64,000 nucleotides of DNA from Paramacrobiotus metropolitanus (GCF_019649055.1 NW_026570263.1:186001-250000); one strand, 5' to 3'. Shown: positions 47,601 to 58,429, counted from the first letter of the stretch. Numbers and translations are program-made. The notes: generated by a model from the letters alone, not told the origin.

Positions 47601-50178
47601 CTATCATAGAAGATTTTGAAAGCGATTCTGATCTTTGAGCACAACAGACTAATATTATTTAAATTTAAATATTATTATAATATTATTTAAATATTATACA
47701 ATAATATAATATTATTTAAATTATTAGATATTATTTAAATTATTAGATATTATTAATATTATAAGATATTAATAGAAGAATAATATTATTTAAATTTTTT
47801 ATCCATTTTGATTCGGCACATCTGAGTAGCCGAATTGTGGCGCGCATACGCCTTTTTCACGCCAGTTCAGACAAAACACCGCTGACTGTACAACGTGTTT
47901 GGCTCTGGTTTCTGCCGTTCTAAACACTGATATTTGAGAAAGAGAAAATAACCCTTTTAGGCTTCGCGAAGGCGAACGTTGTCGTCAGTGTGCGCGGCAG
48001 TTACTACGATGTATGGGTGAGCGTAGGAATGGGAAAGTAATTGCCGTGTGTTTGTAGTGGAGCTTCGGCGTGGTGGTGTGGGAGCTGTTCCAGAAGGGCG
48101 AACGGCCCTACGGCGAGCTGGACGCCATGGCGCTGCTGGAGTCCCTCGGCAAGGGCTTCCGTCTGCGACACCCGCTCAACTGTCCCGAAGCAGTGTAAGT
48201 GTATTCTGCGTCTCTGTTGCCTTTACAAAAATATTTATGTGGCACATATGTTTGGTTTCATGTATTTTTTGTAATAGTACCGGTACCAATTTGTCAAATA
48301 CATAATATTATACATGCAAACTTTATGGAAGAATACTAGTACGTATTTATATGTATTTAACTTTGGCAGGTATGTAATTATTATGTATTTTGTAGAAGTT
48401 ATGGCATATATAATTAGTATTTTAGTAAACATATAATAACCTTTTTAAATACAATTTCGTACAGCAACTCCTACATAGATAATTTTCTTTAAAAAACCTT
48501 GGTATGGAAAATTTAATTCGCGTTTTTAGAACTTTATACTAAATTTATTATTTCAAGTGCGTTTTCTGTCACTAACAATAAGAAAACTACAGCCTTATTC
48601 CTTACCAGCTCCTAAAAGCGTGGTTTGTAGTGAAGTGGCTCATTCTTATATCTTGTGTCTATTTGTAGAGGCTGTAGTTGCTTGTATTTAGCTTTAACTT
48701 CTATGCAGAATAAAATTTTTTACCTTTCCGATGCAAAAATTTCGCCACGGACGTTTAGGTGTTGTACGAATATTAATTTATTGTGAAATATACTGGGTGG
48801 CCGAACAAAATGTCGGTATGTTTCTTTGACGTGTTGCGGGTCCATCCAGCTTTTGGTTAACAGCTTTCTAATTTCATTTGAAAGAGCATTTGAAATTTCA
48901 TTTTCCATATCGAAAATAGGAAAAACCAACATTATACAAAGCTCTGAATTTTTTACAAAATCTCTGGAAAAAATGGGTGGATTTTGGGGATGTCCAGGAA
49001 GCCCAAATTCAAATTTAACATTTTGGAATTCAAATTCGCCGTTATTCGACGAATTATTTTAATGGATGTAACCTTACTATTTCGAGTAGCGGAAATGTTT
49101 CTTCCTTTCTATTCGTAAAACAGTTTGACCTTTAGTGGATGTGTTCGGACTAGAAGCGGTAAGCACAAAAACCCGCACATATGATTCTCGTGAAATCAGG
49201 TAGCCGGTGCTTTAATAATAAATTTCTCTCCGACGTTTCCGAAACTGATAAGGCTTAAACGTATTTCTATAAGAGCAGTCATTTAGCCTCATTTATCATC
49301 CAAATTGGCTTATCTGGTTGCAGCTTGTTTTACATCGAAAAAATTTCCTAAAATAAGCGAAAAAATCTGACCAAAAACTTGCAGTTTTTGGGATAGCCAC
49401 GAAATGCCGGAACTGCATAGCTCATTCAGAGCATGCACCATGCCAACAACTCTTTTTCTTTGAAAAGCAGAAGGTTTTCGCTAAATAAACCAGCTGAAGA
49501 AGTTAAAATACTGCGTGCTGGAAAAGCGTATTACCAGATTCAAAATTTGCGAGGTGGGACAAAATAGATTTCTACGTTCATGTTTTTATTTTCTAAAATT
49601 AATTTCATTGTTTCAAATAGCCAATTAAATTTTCTATCGAGCGACTCTAACTACTTTACGGTAGGATAAATGAACCAAACCACAACAGGAGACCGACATT
49701 TTGTTCGGCCACCCGGTAGTATATTTTATATTAAATTTATGTAGTATAATTGTAATTTAATAACAATTTATTTCACCATGAAATTGGTTTTAGAAATATT
49801 GTGACAAACCGTGGCTCGTGTGCCCTGTACTGAAAATTATAACACATACTCTAACCAGTGAAACTTTTTATTTTTAAAGATGTTTTGGTTAAATTATTGT
49901 TTCAAATATGGATGGTTTTGGAATATCATGTGTACGATAGGTACAACCTGATGCAGCAGTGCTGGAGTCAGGTGCCGGACAGCCGGCCGGACTTCCAGAG
50001 CCTGTGCGTCAATCTGCGCGCCATCCAGAACGCCCTGCAGCTGAACGGCAGTGCGCCGCGCTACGAGAACGTCTACTCCTTGTCGCCCAAGAACGATCCC
50101 GACGACAGCGACGGGGAGGACACGCCGGCGGACACCAACTACCTGAACGGAGGTTATTTCGCCGCTCAGCAAAACTGA
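38656..50178 (+). CDS. Met/Ron-family receptor tyrosine kinase
   Basis: Nineteen exons join in frame to 1339 aa (human MET is about 1390): 38656-39030, 40652-41341, 42058-42210, 42367-42420, 42492-42638, 42711-42875, 43178-43317, 43421-43559, 43626-43939, 44375-44486, 44611-44859, 45355-45507, 45564-45849, 46347-46556, 46613-46800, 47129-47238, 47303-47462, 48058-48194 and 49941-50178. A signal peptide ([17 protein letters not shown]) precedes a Sema domain (exons 1-5, with [10 protein letters not shown] and VCVFSLEEL). A Cys-rich PSI domain (exon 6), several IPT/TIG repeats and one TM helix ([20 protein letters not shown]) follow. The kinase has [22 protein letters not shown] and APE. The activation loop keeps LYESNLYF, so one of Met's paired tyrosines is Phe. 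The tail has YENV, a likely Grb2-type docking site. It should act at the cell surface on an unknown ligand. ATG 38656 was chosen because it opens the signal peptide. Confidence 0.93.
39371..39675 (+). repeat. Segment bounded by 12-bp perfect direct repeats in RTK intron 1
   Basis: TCGTGAATCATG occurs at 39371-39382 and again at 39664-39675 and encloses 281 bp. Perfect repeats of this length look like a target-site duplication around an inserted piece. The interior has an open frame that runs through on the + strand but no recognised protein. It could be an unidentified SINE-like insertion, or chance. Confidence 0.4.
41762..41810. repeat. 20-bp perfect palindrome followed by 15-bp tandem duplication
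   Basis: ACTCGACAGTACTGTCGAGT (41762-41781) is a perfect palindrome. It runs into GTAATGCTGTTTACA repeated exactly at 41780-41794 and 41796-41810. It lies in RTK intron 2, just before the 79-bp structured repeat. Confidence 0.9.
41844..41922 (-). repeat. 79-bp structured repeat, copy 2 (RTK intron)
   Basis: Inverse copy of 33085-33157 with a small ATAATA insertion near one end and otherwise almost no differences. Both copies lie in introns, antisense to each other on the chromosome; relative to its own host gene each has the opposite orientation. Confidence 0.85.
42895..43130 (+). repeat. Purine-rich short tandem repeat, 10-12 bp unit
   Basis: More than fifteen variants of (C)(A/C)TAAGAAA(G/A)C fill most of the intron between the PSI exon and the first IPT exon. 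Almost every variant keeps TAAGAAA or AAGAAA on the transcribed strand. Confidence 0.8.
47640..47800. repeat. AT-only low-complexity tract
   Basis: Repeats of TTATTTAAATTATTAGATA and related units lie in a kinase-domain intron. The sequence is nearly free of G and C. Confidence 0.7.
48791..49718. mobile_element. TA-flanked inverted-repeat transposon, 924 bp, in the last RTK intron
   Basis: The 25-bp terminal repeat at 48793-48817 begins CTGGGTGGCCGAACAAAATG. Its inverse at 49692-49716 differs at one position, and TA flanks both ends. This suits a Tc1/mariner-like element. A minus-strand frame at 48720-48932 reads [20 protein letters not shown] near one end and might be a transposase remnant; this is weak. 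No full transposase frame is present. The termini differ from those of the 29.2-kb element, so this is a second family. Confidence 0.8.
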
Positions 50179-51138
50179 GCAGGCGCTACCATTAAACGGC
50201 CGGGCGGAGCAATAAATATCGGCCGTGGCGTATTTTTTTCTCTTCCATTGATCTTACACAGCGGATTCCGCCGACACGGGCGCTGGATTTTTTTTTTTGG
50301 ACGCGCACCGCGATTTTCCATAGCGGCAGTCGTGGGCGCCATTTTTCTTGCGGGGATGTTGATGGTATATGTATTTCGTTGGGTTGTTGTGTTGGCGGTG
50401 TATAGAAGAACCGAGATTATTTTGTTATTTCTTTTTCCTGGATTTTTTCGATATATTTTGTTGAGTGTACGCCATTGCTTGAGACAAGTTTAGGCTGTCA
50501 TATTGTACAGCGTATTTTACTTTATTTTTTTTGCCGTTGAGATTTGTTACTTTATCCTTCCCATGGAAATTTACGGTAATCAAAAATTTGTACAAAAAAT
50601 TCCCTAACCGAGTAGAGCTTCAGTAGAATATATGCGCTTAGCACGATGACGAAGAACTACTGCTTTGATTCCTATAATTTGTACTTATGTGTGCCTTGCT
50701 TTTTTTTAACGATTGAGTAATCCTAATAAGCTTCAATTAGCAGTCCCGGTAAAATGTAAGAAAACCGTCGCTTGTGTCGAGAAGAAAGTCGCAGCACCAA
50801 TTTAAATACGGAAAAAACGGTTTTCCTAAAGGTCACAGGTTGCCTGTGCTTTTGGCGACCGCCACATGACCCATACTGCGTTCTCCCAATGCATGTAGCA
50901 TTTATTCAGTTGCTGGACAGTGGACACCATACAAGACATTCAAGTTCACCATCTTCTTACAAATCGCACGCGACTGCAGCGATCACATCGTTCTTATATG
51001 AATAATTACTGTACCAGTGTATAACGAGTTCAACCGATAAAACGTCCGCGTGATGTACACAAAATCTTGGTCCGTGGGGGCGGGTGGCGATACCCCTGGT
51101 GGGTGTAGGGAGAAGCTCTTGCGGATCTGTCACCTGGT
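50179..51138. other. Convergent 3' flanks of the RTK and secreted-protein gene 1
   Basis: No gene is called. The first few hundred bases probably are the RTK 3' UTR. An 81-codon frame at 50248-50493 (+) is hydrophobic but begins inside that UTR and has no splice context. A small palindrome, CACAGGTTGCCTGTG, lies at 50834-50848 next to an AAAGGTCA site. Confidence 0.4.
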
Positions 51139-51598
51139 TTATTTGCCGCCACCGCCGCCGCCAGCCGCGGTGAGGGCGCCGCCGATGCCGTTGAGGATGC
51201 CGCCGGCCAGGGAGAGGCCGTTGAAGGCGCGGCCGCTGAGCTTGGTGTTGGACTGGACGAGGGCGTCGCCGATGTTGGCCACGGCCGTCATGATGTCGCC
51301 CATGTCCTTGAACACCGCGTTGCTGTCCCCGCTCTCACCCGCGATCTTGTTCGCCGACGCCACGATGGCCTGCGCCTGCGCCACGATCACACTGTTGGCC
51401 GCTTGCCCGTACGCTGTAACACAGACATCACACAATCAGCTTGCGATAAACGCGGTGCTCGTCGAATACTGACGAATATATACCGGTATTTTTACGCTGT
51501 ATAACTGCAGTAGACAATAACTGAGTGCACGCTGTAAAGTCTTATGACTTACCGCAAGCCAGGAGAACGGCAAAGGTCGCCACGAAGAGGAGCTGCAT
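51139..51598 (-). CDS. Small secreted helical protein 1 (106 aa), unrecognised family
   Basis: Exon 1 (51598-51553) encodes the signal peptide MQLLFVATFAVLLAC; a phase-1 intron follows; exon 2 is 51413-51139. The mature chain starts near AYGQAANSVIVAQAQAIVAS. It has a helix-prone Ala/Ile-rich part with KDMGDIMTAVANIGDALVQS and a Gly-rich amphipathic end, NGLSLAGGILNGIGGALTAA plus a run of Gly and a final Lys. The mature chain has no Cys. The gene lies in tandem with a paralogue at 52.9-53.2 kb of exactly the same coding length (321 nt). Secretion is well supported by the signal peptide. The function is unknown; the Gly/Ala/Ile-rich end resembles membrane-active peptides only loosely. Confidence 0.82.
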
Positions 51599-52851
51599 GG
51601 TGGCAGAGTGTTGAGAAATCAGATGTACTGCCTCGCTGCGATAAAATGTTCAAATGAAATAAAAAAGTGATAGGAGACTGCTAAAGCCGCATTTGTACAG
51701 TGTGCAGCCTACACGCCTACATATGCAGGCAGCGCTGTCGTCAATAGCCGCGGAGAATGTATTGGCGGTAGGGTAAATCGGTTAATTGTTGGTCAGCGAC
51801 CTACTGCCGCTTCTTCGCCGCCACGAATGCGCACCACTTCCGCGCATACACATACGCTGACTTTCTGCACAGATAGTGCGCTGGCAACATGGCCGACAAA
51901 TGCGCGGATAGCGAAAACGGCGAAGTCGTTTTCAATGATCTTCACATCGACACACCTTGCACACGTGCATCAGCAGCAGACAAAATTTACCTTTAATGAA
52001 ACAACGTAGGTTGTCTGTTGGTGACCTTTATAGTCAACATTTAATTTTTCGGCATGGCAGTTACTTGTTCGAGAACATACGGTTACCATACTATACTATT
52101 TTATTCAGGCCAAAACATCTTTTTAAACATAATAACAAGCATGCGCTGATAGACACTAATAAAATATTTTAAATTACATTTTGAAGAAGCCACGAAAATC
52201 ATTACTATCATATCCGAATTACGGTTGCGCATTTATTTGTGAGCATTAAAAAATTCATCTGCATTATGTGAGCAATACTGTACAAGCACAGCTATCGTTA
52301 AGCACCGAGCAAAAGAAATCCACTTCTTTGGTGCTGTACAGATAATATTATTGCTTCTTCTTTATGCGTTATTTTTCTCCTAATGTCGTCTGAAAATCCT
52401 CTTATGTGAGTTGGCGAAGGTTTATCGCGACCGGACAAGCTGTTATTTTCTCGTTAATACTCGTACTGTACGTAATAAATTTCGTTCTCAAAATGGTTTT
52501 TCGGTTGCACTATTTTCGTTTCTACTTAGCGATTTGTATTCCGCTTTGAAAATTGTTACGAATATCTTCGTGCCACGAATCGAGAAACTCGGCGCAACTG
52601 CTACAAACAGGCTTTATTTTTACATACGACCGCTGCGTAGAAACTGATAGCAGTCGTGTTAGTATAAAATCTGGGGGCTAAGCTTTAGCGTGAACGGGGC
52701 CATTCGGATTATAAAGTCACACAGACGCAGCATTCATTATAATCTTGTATCAGTTGTTAAACCAGAAATCCAGTTAAAGACACAGTGCGTCCTGCGGAAC
52801 ACAAACTGGCGCATGTAATGGGTAACCAGGGCGAACGGGACCAGGACTTGG
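51599..52851. other. Spacer between secreted-protein genes 1 and 2
   Basis: It holds the promoter of gene 1 (an AT-rich TTTATC box sits about 50 bp before its ATG) and the 3' flank of gene 2. A frame at 52411-52647 (+) starts near NTRTVRNKFRSQNG, faintly reminiscent of a LINE endonuclease start, but is too weak to call. Confidence 0.4.
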
Positions 52852-53233
52852 TTAGAGAAGTTTGCCGAAGCTGGAGAGGGCGCCACCGATGCCGGAGACG
52901 ATGCCGCCGGCGAGGGTCAGTCCGTTGCTGGCGCGGTTGGAGGCCTTGTTGCCGGACGCCTGGCCGTCGGTGTCGGTGTTGTTGACGATGAGCGCCACCT
53001 GCGCCACGATGTCCGCCATGTGCTGATACGATTTGCCCTTGCTCTGGATGTCCGCCTGCATTTGCTGCGCGATAGACACGATCTGCTTGGCCTTGTCGAT
53101 CGTCACCTGCGTGTCCGACTGCACGTAACCTGCATCGTGGTAAAAGCGTAATTAAGACAAATGCTACGCTTTTTTAATGCGCACACTTACCAATGCACAC
53201 TGCCACCAACACGAGCACGACCAGCTTCTCCAT
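52852..53233 (-). CDS. Small secreted helical protein 2 (106 aa), paralogue of protein 1
   Basis: Exon 1 (53233-53191) encodes MEKLVVLVLVAVCI; the phase-1 intron falls at the same place as in gene 1; exon 2 is 53129-52852. The mature chain starts YVQSDTQVTIDKAKQIVSIA, continues with MADIVAQVALIVNN and ends NGLTLAGGIVSGIGGALSSF plus GKLL. The end block matches NGLSLAGGILNGIGGALTAA of gene 1. It has no Cys in the mature part and is more polar in the middle than protein 1. It is divergent from gene 3 across about 715 bp. Confidence 0.82.
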
Positions 53234-53947
53234 GGCGAAAGGTACGGTTTTGCGTTAAGTTATTAAAAACGACAGCAACGCCGGAAAAAAATTATGAGAG
53301 AAAAGCAGAAAAGCGCTTATTTGCAAGAAGCGTCTTGTTCAGTGTAGTTACTGGTGTGCTGATCGGCGATTTGGCAGTGGGCGTGGACAAGACGGCAACA
53401 ACAGCAACAAGCAGCGAAAGTTCATTAGCACATGGTGCTCCTAATGGGTACCGCGTGCGGCAATTAACCTGTTGCCGGCAGCCATGACAGTTCACTGCTC
53501 CGCGACAACACAGCAATTTGCAATGCAGAGTGGCTACCACGTTTTTCGCTGAATCCGAGGTGCGGCCGGTGTAAGAAAGACACCAGCTACTAACCGTTCC
53601 TGGCTGATAAACTGCCGGTTACGCCGTCTGCCGGCCTCGCCTACAAAACTTGTTTTGATCAACAACGAGACACCGGCGCGCCTAATTGTTGTTTTTTTGA
53701 GACGCAGTGATAATGCGGAAGCAGTGAGAGTCTCGGCGCGCGACACGGAAACACAGATGCGTGGTTGATTAATGACCGGCAGAGGAACAACCTCGCTTAC
53801 AGCTATCTCGTCGCGTATGCGTTACTATCTGTACTCACACTGCTTCGCTCTTACATTTCGCCGGCACGCTAGTTTATTGTGGTGCGCTTTGCAAGTGTAA
53901 TTGTTCTAATTTTGTGTGGAGCTGTGCTGTGACGACAATCGACGACA
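53234..53947. promoter_or_regulatory. Divergent promoter region of secreted-protein genes 2 and 3
   Basis: Both genes start at the edges of this interval and point outward. No coding exon is supported inside it. The two genes may share control elements, which is inference from layout alone. Confidence 0.45.
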
Positions 53948-54475
53948 ATGGCTTCCTTGGTGGCTCTGCTGTCCCTTTTCTGCGTCGTTGTTCTAGGTAA
54001 GACGAACGAAGCATGACCATTATTATGTAATCAAAATATATTTTATTCTGCTTCTATTTTTTAAAAAAACGTTTATACGTTTTAAAAAAAACGCTTTTAA
54101 TAACGAGAACTAGCACAATAAAAGAGTGACCTTCCTTTAACCTACCGTCCAACGGATTAATTTCTGTTTGCAGTGGAATGCCAGATCACCGTTCCGCCGG
54201 GCCCTAACGGCGGTCTGCAGGCGGCCAAGGCCATCGAAGCGGCGGGGATGGCGCTGCAAGTGGGCGCCGGCGACATCAACCAGGTGCACCAGTACGTCGG
54301 CGACATCATGGACAACATCCAGGCCGTCATCCTGGCCAACTCGCCCTCCGCCACCTCCGGTCCCTACGGCCAGCCCGGCCCCGTCAACCTGCACAGCGAC
54401 GAGGACCTCGGCGCCGCCATGTTCCAGGGCATCGGCAAGGGCCTGAAGGCGGCCGGTACTCCCGGCGGCCGCTGA
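53948..54475 (+). CDS. Small secreted protein 3 (116 aa), diverged member of the same cluster
   Basis: Exon 1 (53948-53996) encodes MASLVALLSLFCVVVL; a phase-1 intron follows; exon 2 is 54174-54475. The mature chain begins ECQITVPPGPNGGLQAAKAI, then a helix-prone part with YVGDIMDNIQAVILANS. A Pro/Gly/Ser linker and the end AMFQGIGKGLKAAGTPGGR follow. The block AAKAI...VGDIMDNI lines up with QAQAI...MGDIMTAV of protein 1 and KAKQI...MADIVAQV of protein 2. The shared intron phase and position support common descent, although it carries one Cys and a different linker. Confidence 0.78.
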
Positions 54476-54680
54476 ACGCTGTGATGGCATCCCCACGTGA
54501 CCTTTGTTGTAAAGCTGCGTGTTAAGATCAGATTCTGTCAGCCATGTGATGCTGCTACCGAAATGATACGTTTTCCAGCTGAATATATGTGTATACTTAT
54601 GAATTACGAGTGTATGTGACGAAGACGGAAAAACGTTTTTTGCCAAGAGAGGTTGTGCGATAAAAATTACTGCCGGAATT

Positions 54681-55290
54681 CGGTGTCACTATATGCGCCA
54701 ATGCCGGCACATCCACGGCATGCCAATTTAATCATAGAAACCTACCCGAGCATTTCAGCCAATAGGAAAACTGCATTAAGTACGAGCACAGGTAGCCCAG
54801 TTGTACCAGTCCGGTTCCAGTTTTGTAGACTTTTGGGAAGATCTGCTTGATGTGCAGTCATTCTTACGTTTTCGTGATGGCTTTCCTAACATGTTCCGAA
54901 AGTGGTAGACTGAGCATTTCGAAGATCGTTCCGGCATTAGCTAATCTGTAACTATAGTACCATAAATGCTTGCAAGTTTCCCCAACGAATCATCAGAATT
55001 ATTTTAATCGGGGTACGGAGATACCGTATAACCCATGTCACTAGTACCAACTTACACCTTCTGTTACTAACAATTTCCATTGCACTTTGTAAAATGTACA
55101 ATTCAAACAATCGCATGTGATCACAACGCAACAAAAGCAAAACTAATGTCGTTACACTGATCGAGAATGCTAAAGAAACACTTTCATGACGAAGAAACAA
55201 AAATGCAGTCTAATCGCAAAACGAAGCTATACCCCAGCGCGAATTTACCTTACGAAACAGCAACGGCATTGACGCAACAGGGAGGAGAAC
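54681..55290 (-). repeat. 3' flank of E(z)-like copy 1, part of a tandem duplication
   Basis: About 500 bp downstream of the first E(z)-like gene matches 58430-58765 and 58770-59330 block by block. Shared blocks include GCGAGCACAAGCAGTCC-type sequence, TTTTCGTGATGGCTTTC, CCGAAAGTGGTAGACTG, GAAGATCGTGCCGGCAT and TACGGAGATACCGTATAACC. It is non-coding. Confidence 0.8.
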
Positions 55291-57513
55291 TCATTCACGA
55301 ATAACAACGCCACGAGCGGCCGCGTCGACGATTTGCCTCACCGAGACCGCCGACATCCCGTCCATTACATCTCGCGCACCGTTTACCGCCGTGACCTTAA
55401 CACCGTTCCCCGGGACAAACCATTCCTTTGGAACGGGAGCCTCCGCGTGGACCAGTCCCGGTTCCTCGGGGACCTTCTCCTTGATCTTCACATCGATGAA
55501 GCCGCAAACTTTCTCGCGCATTGCCCCAATCGCTGGGTCTTCCTCCACGGCCTTCCGCTTCCTCCCCTTGGGTTTCTTCTCCGGAGGTGCATAGTAGGAC
55601 ACGAACAGCTCCTCGCCCGCCTGCAGGTGGCGCGCCGCAAAGAACCCAATGTGCTGCTGACCGCGCACCGTCACAATGTGCGCCTTCACGTTCTCATTGG
55701 CCAAGGAATGATTCACGAAGCGCATCGTATTGCCAAAATCCGCGGCGTCCACGGCCAGCTGCTTGTTCAGCACGAACTGGTACGTGCCGTAGCGGTCGAG
55801 AAAATAAGCGGCCCGCTGATTCGCCTCATCCACACTGATCATCTCGCCCGTGTACTCGTCGATGAACTGGCCGGCCTTCACGACTTCCATGATGAACGTC
55901 CCGATGCCGGACACGGCAGAACGGCCGCACAGCGTCTTCTTCCTGTGCCCGAAATCCGCGTAGACACCGCACTGGGCGCAGACGTAATGCAGCTCCAGGC
56001 ATTTGCACCGGTAATGGCGCCGCGCCGGTGTACAGCCCCGCGTGCAGGGATGCGGGCGACGGTATGGGCAGTCGGCCGCGCAGGCGCAGGCTTCGTGGCA
56101 GAGGGTCGTGCCGCCGGTTTCCGGGCAGTGGCAGTTGCTCTTGGGGTCTGAACAGGGGAAGCCCGGGTGGTGGCACGGACGGTACTGCTGCCGAAAGTTT
56201 CCTACATGTTCCTCCTCCATGCTGATGGGTTCTGGCGGACTGCACGCGATGGCTGTCAAGCAGTTATGATAAAAATTAGCAGCTTACAAAAACTATACCA
56301 TTTTTTAAACATTAGTTTTAAACGTACCCGGTCGAATCATCTTGGGTTTGGAGTTCCTGCAGCTCCTGACCACTTCCCCAGCAATCCGCCAGACATACCG
56401 ACACGGCAAGTCCACCAGCTCCGCCAGCTGGCAGTACGTCGGCTGCCGACCGTCCACATCTTCCATCAACCACGCCTTGATGATGGCGCGCGTCGACGGC
56501 GGTTCCACGACGCCCACCATGCGCTTCTTCAGCCGGTGAAGATGACACTCCGCTCCGCACGGTCTGCCGGCGGTGTTCGGCTTCACGATGGGACCGAGTT
56601 CGATGGGCCATACTTGAGGCGGCACCGGGCAGGCTGCACACGCGAACCGTTTGCAGCGCGGACAGAAGTGTGACGCGGCGAACGCCAACAGGGCCAGCAT
56701 GTCGTCCAGGGGTCCGTGGCGGGGTTCCTCGACGGCCTCGGACTGGGTGGGCGCCGTGGTGTCGGCAGATTGCGCCGGTCGGGATACATGACGCTCATGG
56801 AGGACAACGTTACGCGAGACCAAGGTGAACGCCCTGGCGGTGGGAAGCGGCCGGATCCACGGCAGTTCCTGACGTTCCTCATCTGCAACATGGTCGCAGC
56901 TATAGTTTTTAATTTCATCCGCTGCTGATTTCCTTGTTTTGCTTTTATTTATTCCCTTAAGTCTTACCTGAGGGAATATAAAAATTCAAAAAATCTTTAA
57001 ATCAAATGAATGAATAAAAATTTTTTAAGTAAAGGAATTTACTTAGGAAAAACCTCATTACGAGAAACCGTATTTGAGAGCCACGGCTGCCGTTATCGAT
57101 TCCCAGTTATGGTAATTGTAAAATCGACCGAGATGGCGTTTGTCTTTTTGCGTCGGCAACTTACCCATGATATAGGAGAACTTGTCATGTCCGAATCCCT
57201 CCGGGATGACGCCGTTCTCCGGGAGCGACCGGGGATTCATCCAGGGATTGAGGTAATCCGGCAGCTCCAGCGTTTCCACCTTGACGATATCCAAGGCGCT
57301 GAAGGGTAACGGACAGCGCAGGTGCTGATGGAGACCGTCGCTTTCCACGTCGCCGCTGTCCACATCCATGGCAGGAAGATCTCCAGGGGGCGCTAGCGGA
57401 GTGATGGAAGATCCTTCCTCTTCGGTGGCTACCGCTGCTCGACGGGCAGCGGTGAAGCGCTTGTTGGCGTTGCGTAGCGTCCGACGGCCGACGGATCCCG
57501 CAGTGGACGCCAT
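55291..57513 (-). CDS. E(z)-like histone methyltransferase (CXC-SET), tandem copy 1
   Basis: A predicted lysine methyltransferase related to the PRC2 catalytic subunit. Three exons (57513-57165, 56921-56328, 56252-55291; both introns phase 1) give 634 aa. The second exon carries a Cys pair region (FCPRCKRFACAACP, RPCGAECHLHR) and a SANT-like block (TRAIIKAWLMEDVDGRQPTY). The third carries a CXC zinc cluster from YRPCHHPGFPCSDPKSNCHC and a SET domain with GIGTFIMEVVKAGQFIDEYT, DRYGTYQF, RFVNHS and GEELFVSY. The SAM/catalytic tyrosines are present. The Ala of EZH2 RFANHS is Val, FFDY is FVSY, and NHSxNPNC reads NHSLANENV. The chain is about 110 residues shorter than EZH2 and lacks most of its N-terminal region. 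Gene and flanks are duplicated at 59.3-61.7 kb. Confidence 0.9.
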
Positions 57514-58429
57514 TCCTGCAACGCTGATACTTATTACATAAAACTATACGCTTTAATAGACAACAACAAGCAAAATAAAAGTACGTAAACCCGCGGTGAC
57601 TATTTAAACTAATATATCAACAGAAAAAACTGCAAACCAACAGACAGAATAATTATAAAAGTACCTTAAAACTACTACGCGAAACAATTAAACTGAAATT
57701 GCTGCTGGAGAACTGAGCATTCAACCAACAAAACGAAAATGATAGTTAAAACAAAAACAATTCAAGAAGTAAAATTCACTGGCGACAGCCAACATCCACA
57801 ATTCCACACTGACTGGCTCGTTGAATCGGTCAACCCCTGCGCAGTTACTTATATAGACTTTTTAGAAGCGCATGGAATCAGCTCAAAAGCTCTAAAGAAT
57901 ATGAAGCCTTCAACCCTGATCCCGCCCCCCGAGATTCCAATTATGAGGCCTTCTTTGAGAAGCGTTTTTAACCGGCTATTTCCGCACAACAGAGTCGCCG
58001 CCCATTCCATGTAAAATGGACCGGTAAATTCCATGTAAATTCCATTGCGGGGCGCCCAAAGTACCACCCAATCTACTTCAGTTTTTCTTCAACCGTCAGC
58101 TAAAACATCCAGACAACACAACGGTCAGCTAGAAAAAAACGTTCGGCTTGCAATCGCAGCACGGTAATTTTTTCTGTGCGCCGTGAAATCGGATCAGCAG
58201 TGCATCTCATCAAAAGACGACGACTGAATGTGCAAAAGGTCATCTTCGCTCTATCCAGTGCATACGGTATTTCGATTATAAAGACAGTTCTTGGCGTTGT
58301 GGTGATTTCCCCCCCCTCACTGTGCGCAGTCCACTAACACATGTAGCTGGCTACAAGGGCGGACGGACCCTGGTTCTGCGCTCAGCGGCCGCCGACGCCG
58401 AAGCGCTTCCATTCGCACAAGCATAAGCA
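57514..58429 (-). promoter_or_regulatory. 5' flank of E(z)-like copy 1
   Basis: The region upstream of the start codon is homologous to 61658-62300: GCAACGCTGATAC next to the ATG, CAACAAAACGAAAATGAT, CGCCCATTCCATGTAAA and TCTGTGCGCCGTGAAA each have a counterpart. An open frame at 57739-58014 (+) lies within it, but copy 2 does not conserve it, so it is probably not a gene. The promoter presumably lies here. Confidence 0.6.

Noticed and set aside
50248-50493. 81-codon hydrophobic frame after the RTK stop
   Set aside because: It lies in the probable 3' UTR, is rich in T-runs that create hydrophobic codons, and has no splice or start context.
52411-52647. 78-codon frame resembling a LINE endonuclease start
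   Set aside because: Only NTRTVRNKFRSQNG is suggestive; no catalytic motif follows.
55333-56151. 272-codon open frame on the plus strand
   Set aside because: Antisense to the CXC-SET exon of E(z)-like copy 1; no motifs of its own.
57739-58014. 91-codon frame upstream of E(z)-like copy 1
   Set aside because: The homologous flank of copy 2 does not keep the frame open, so it is unlikely to be coding.
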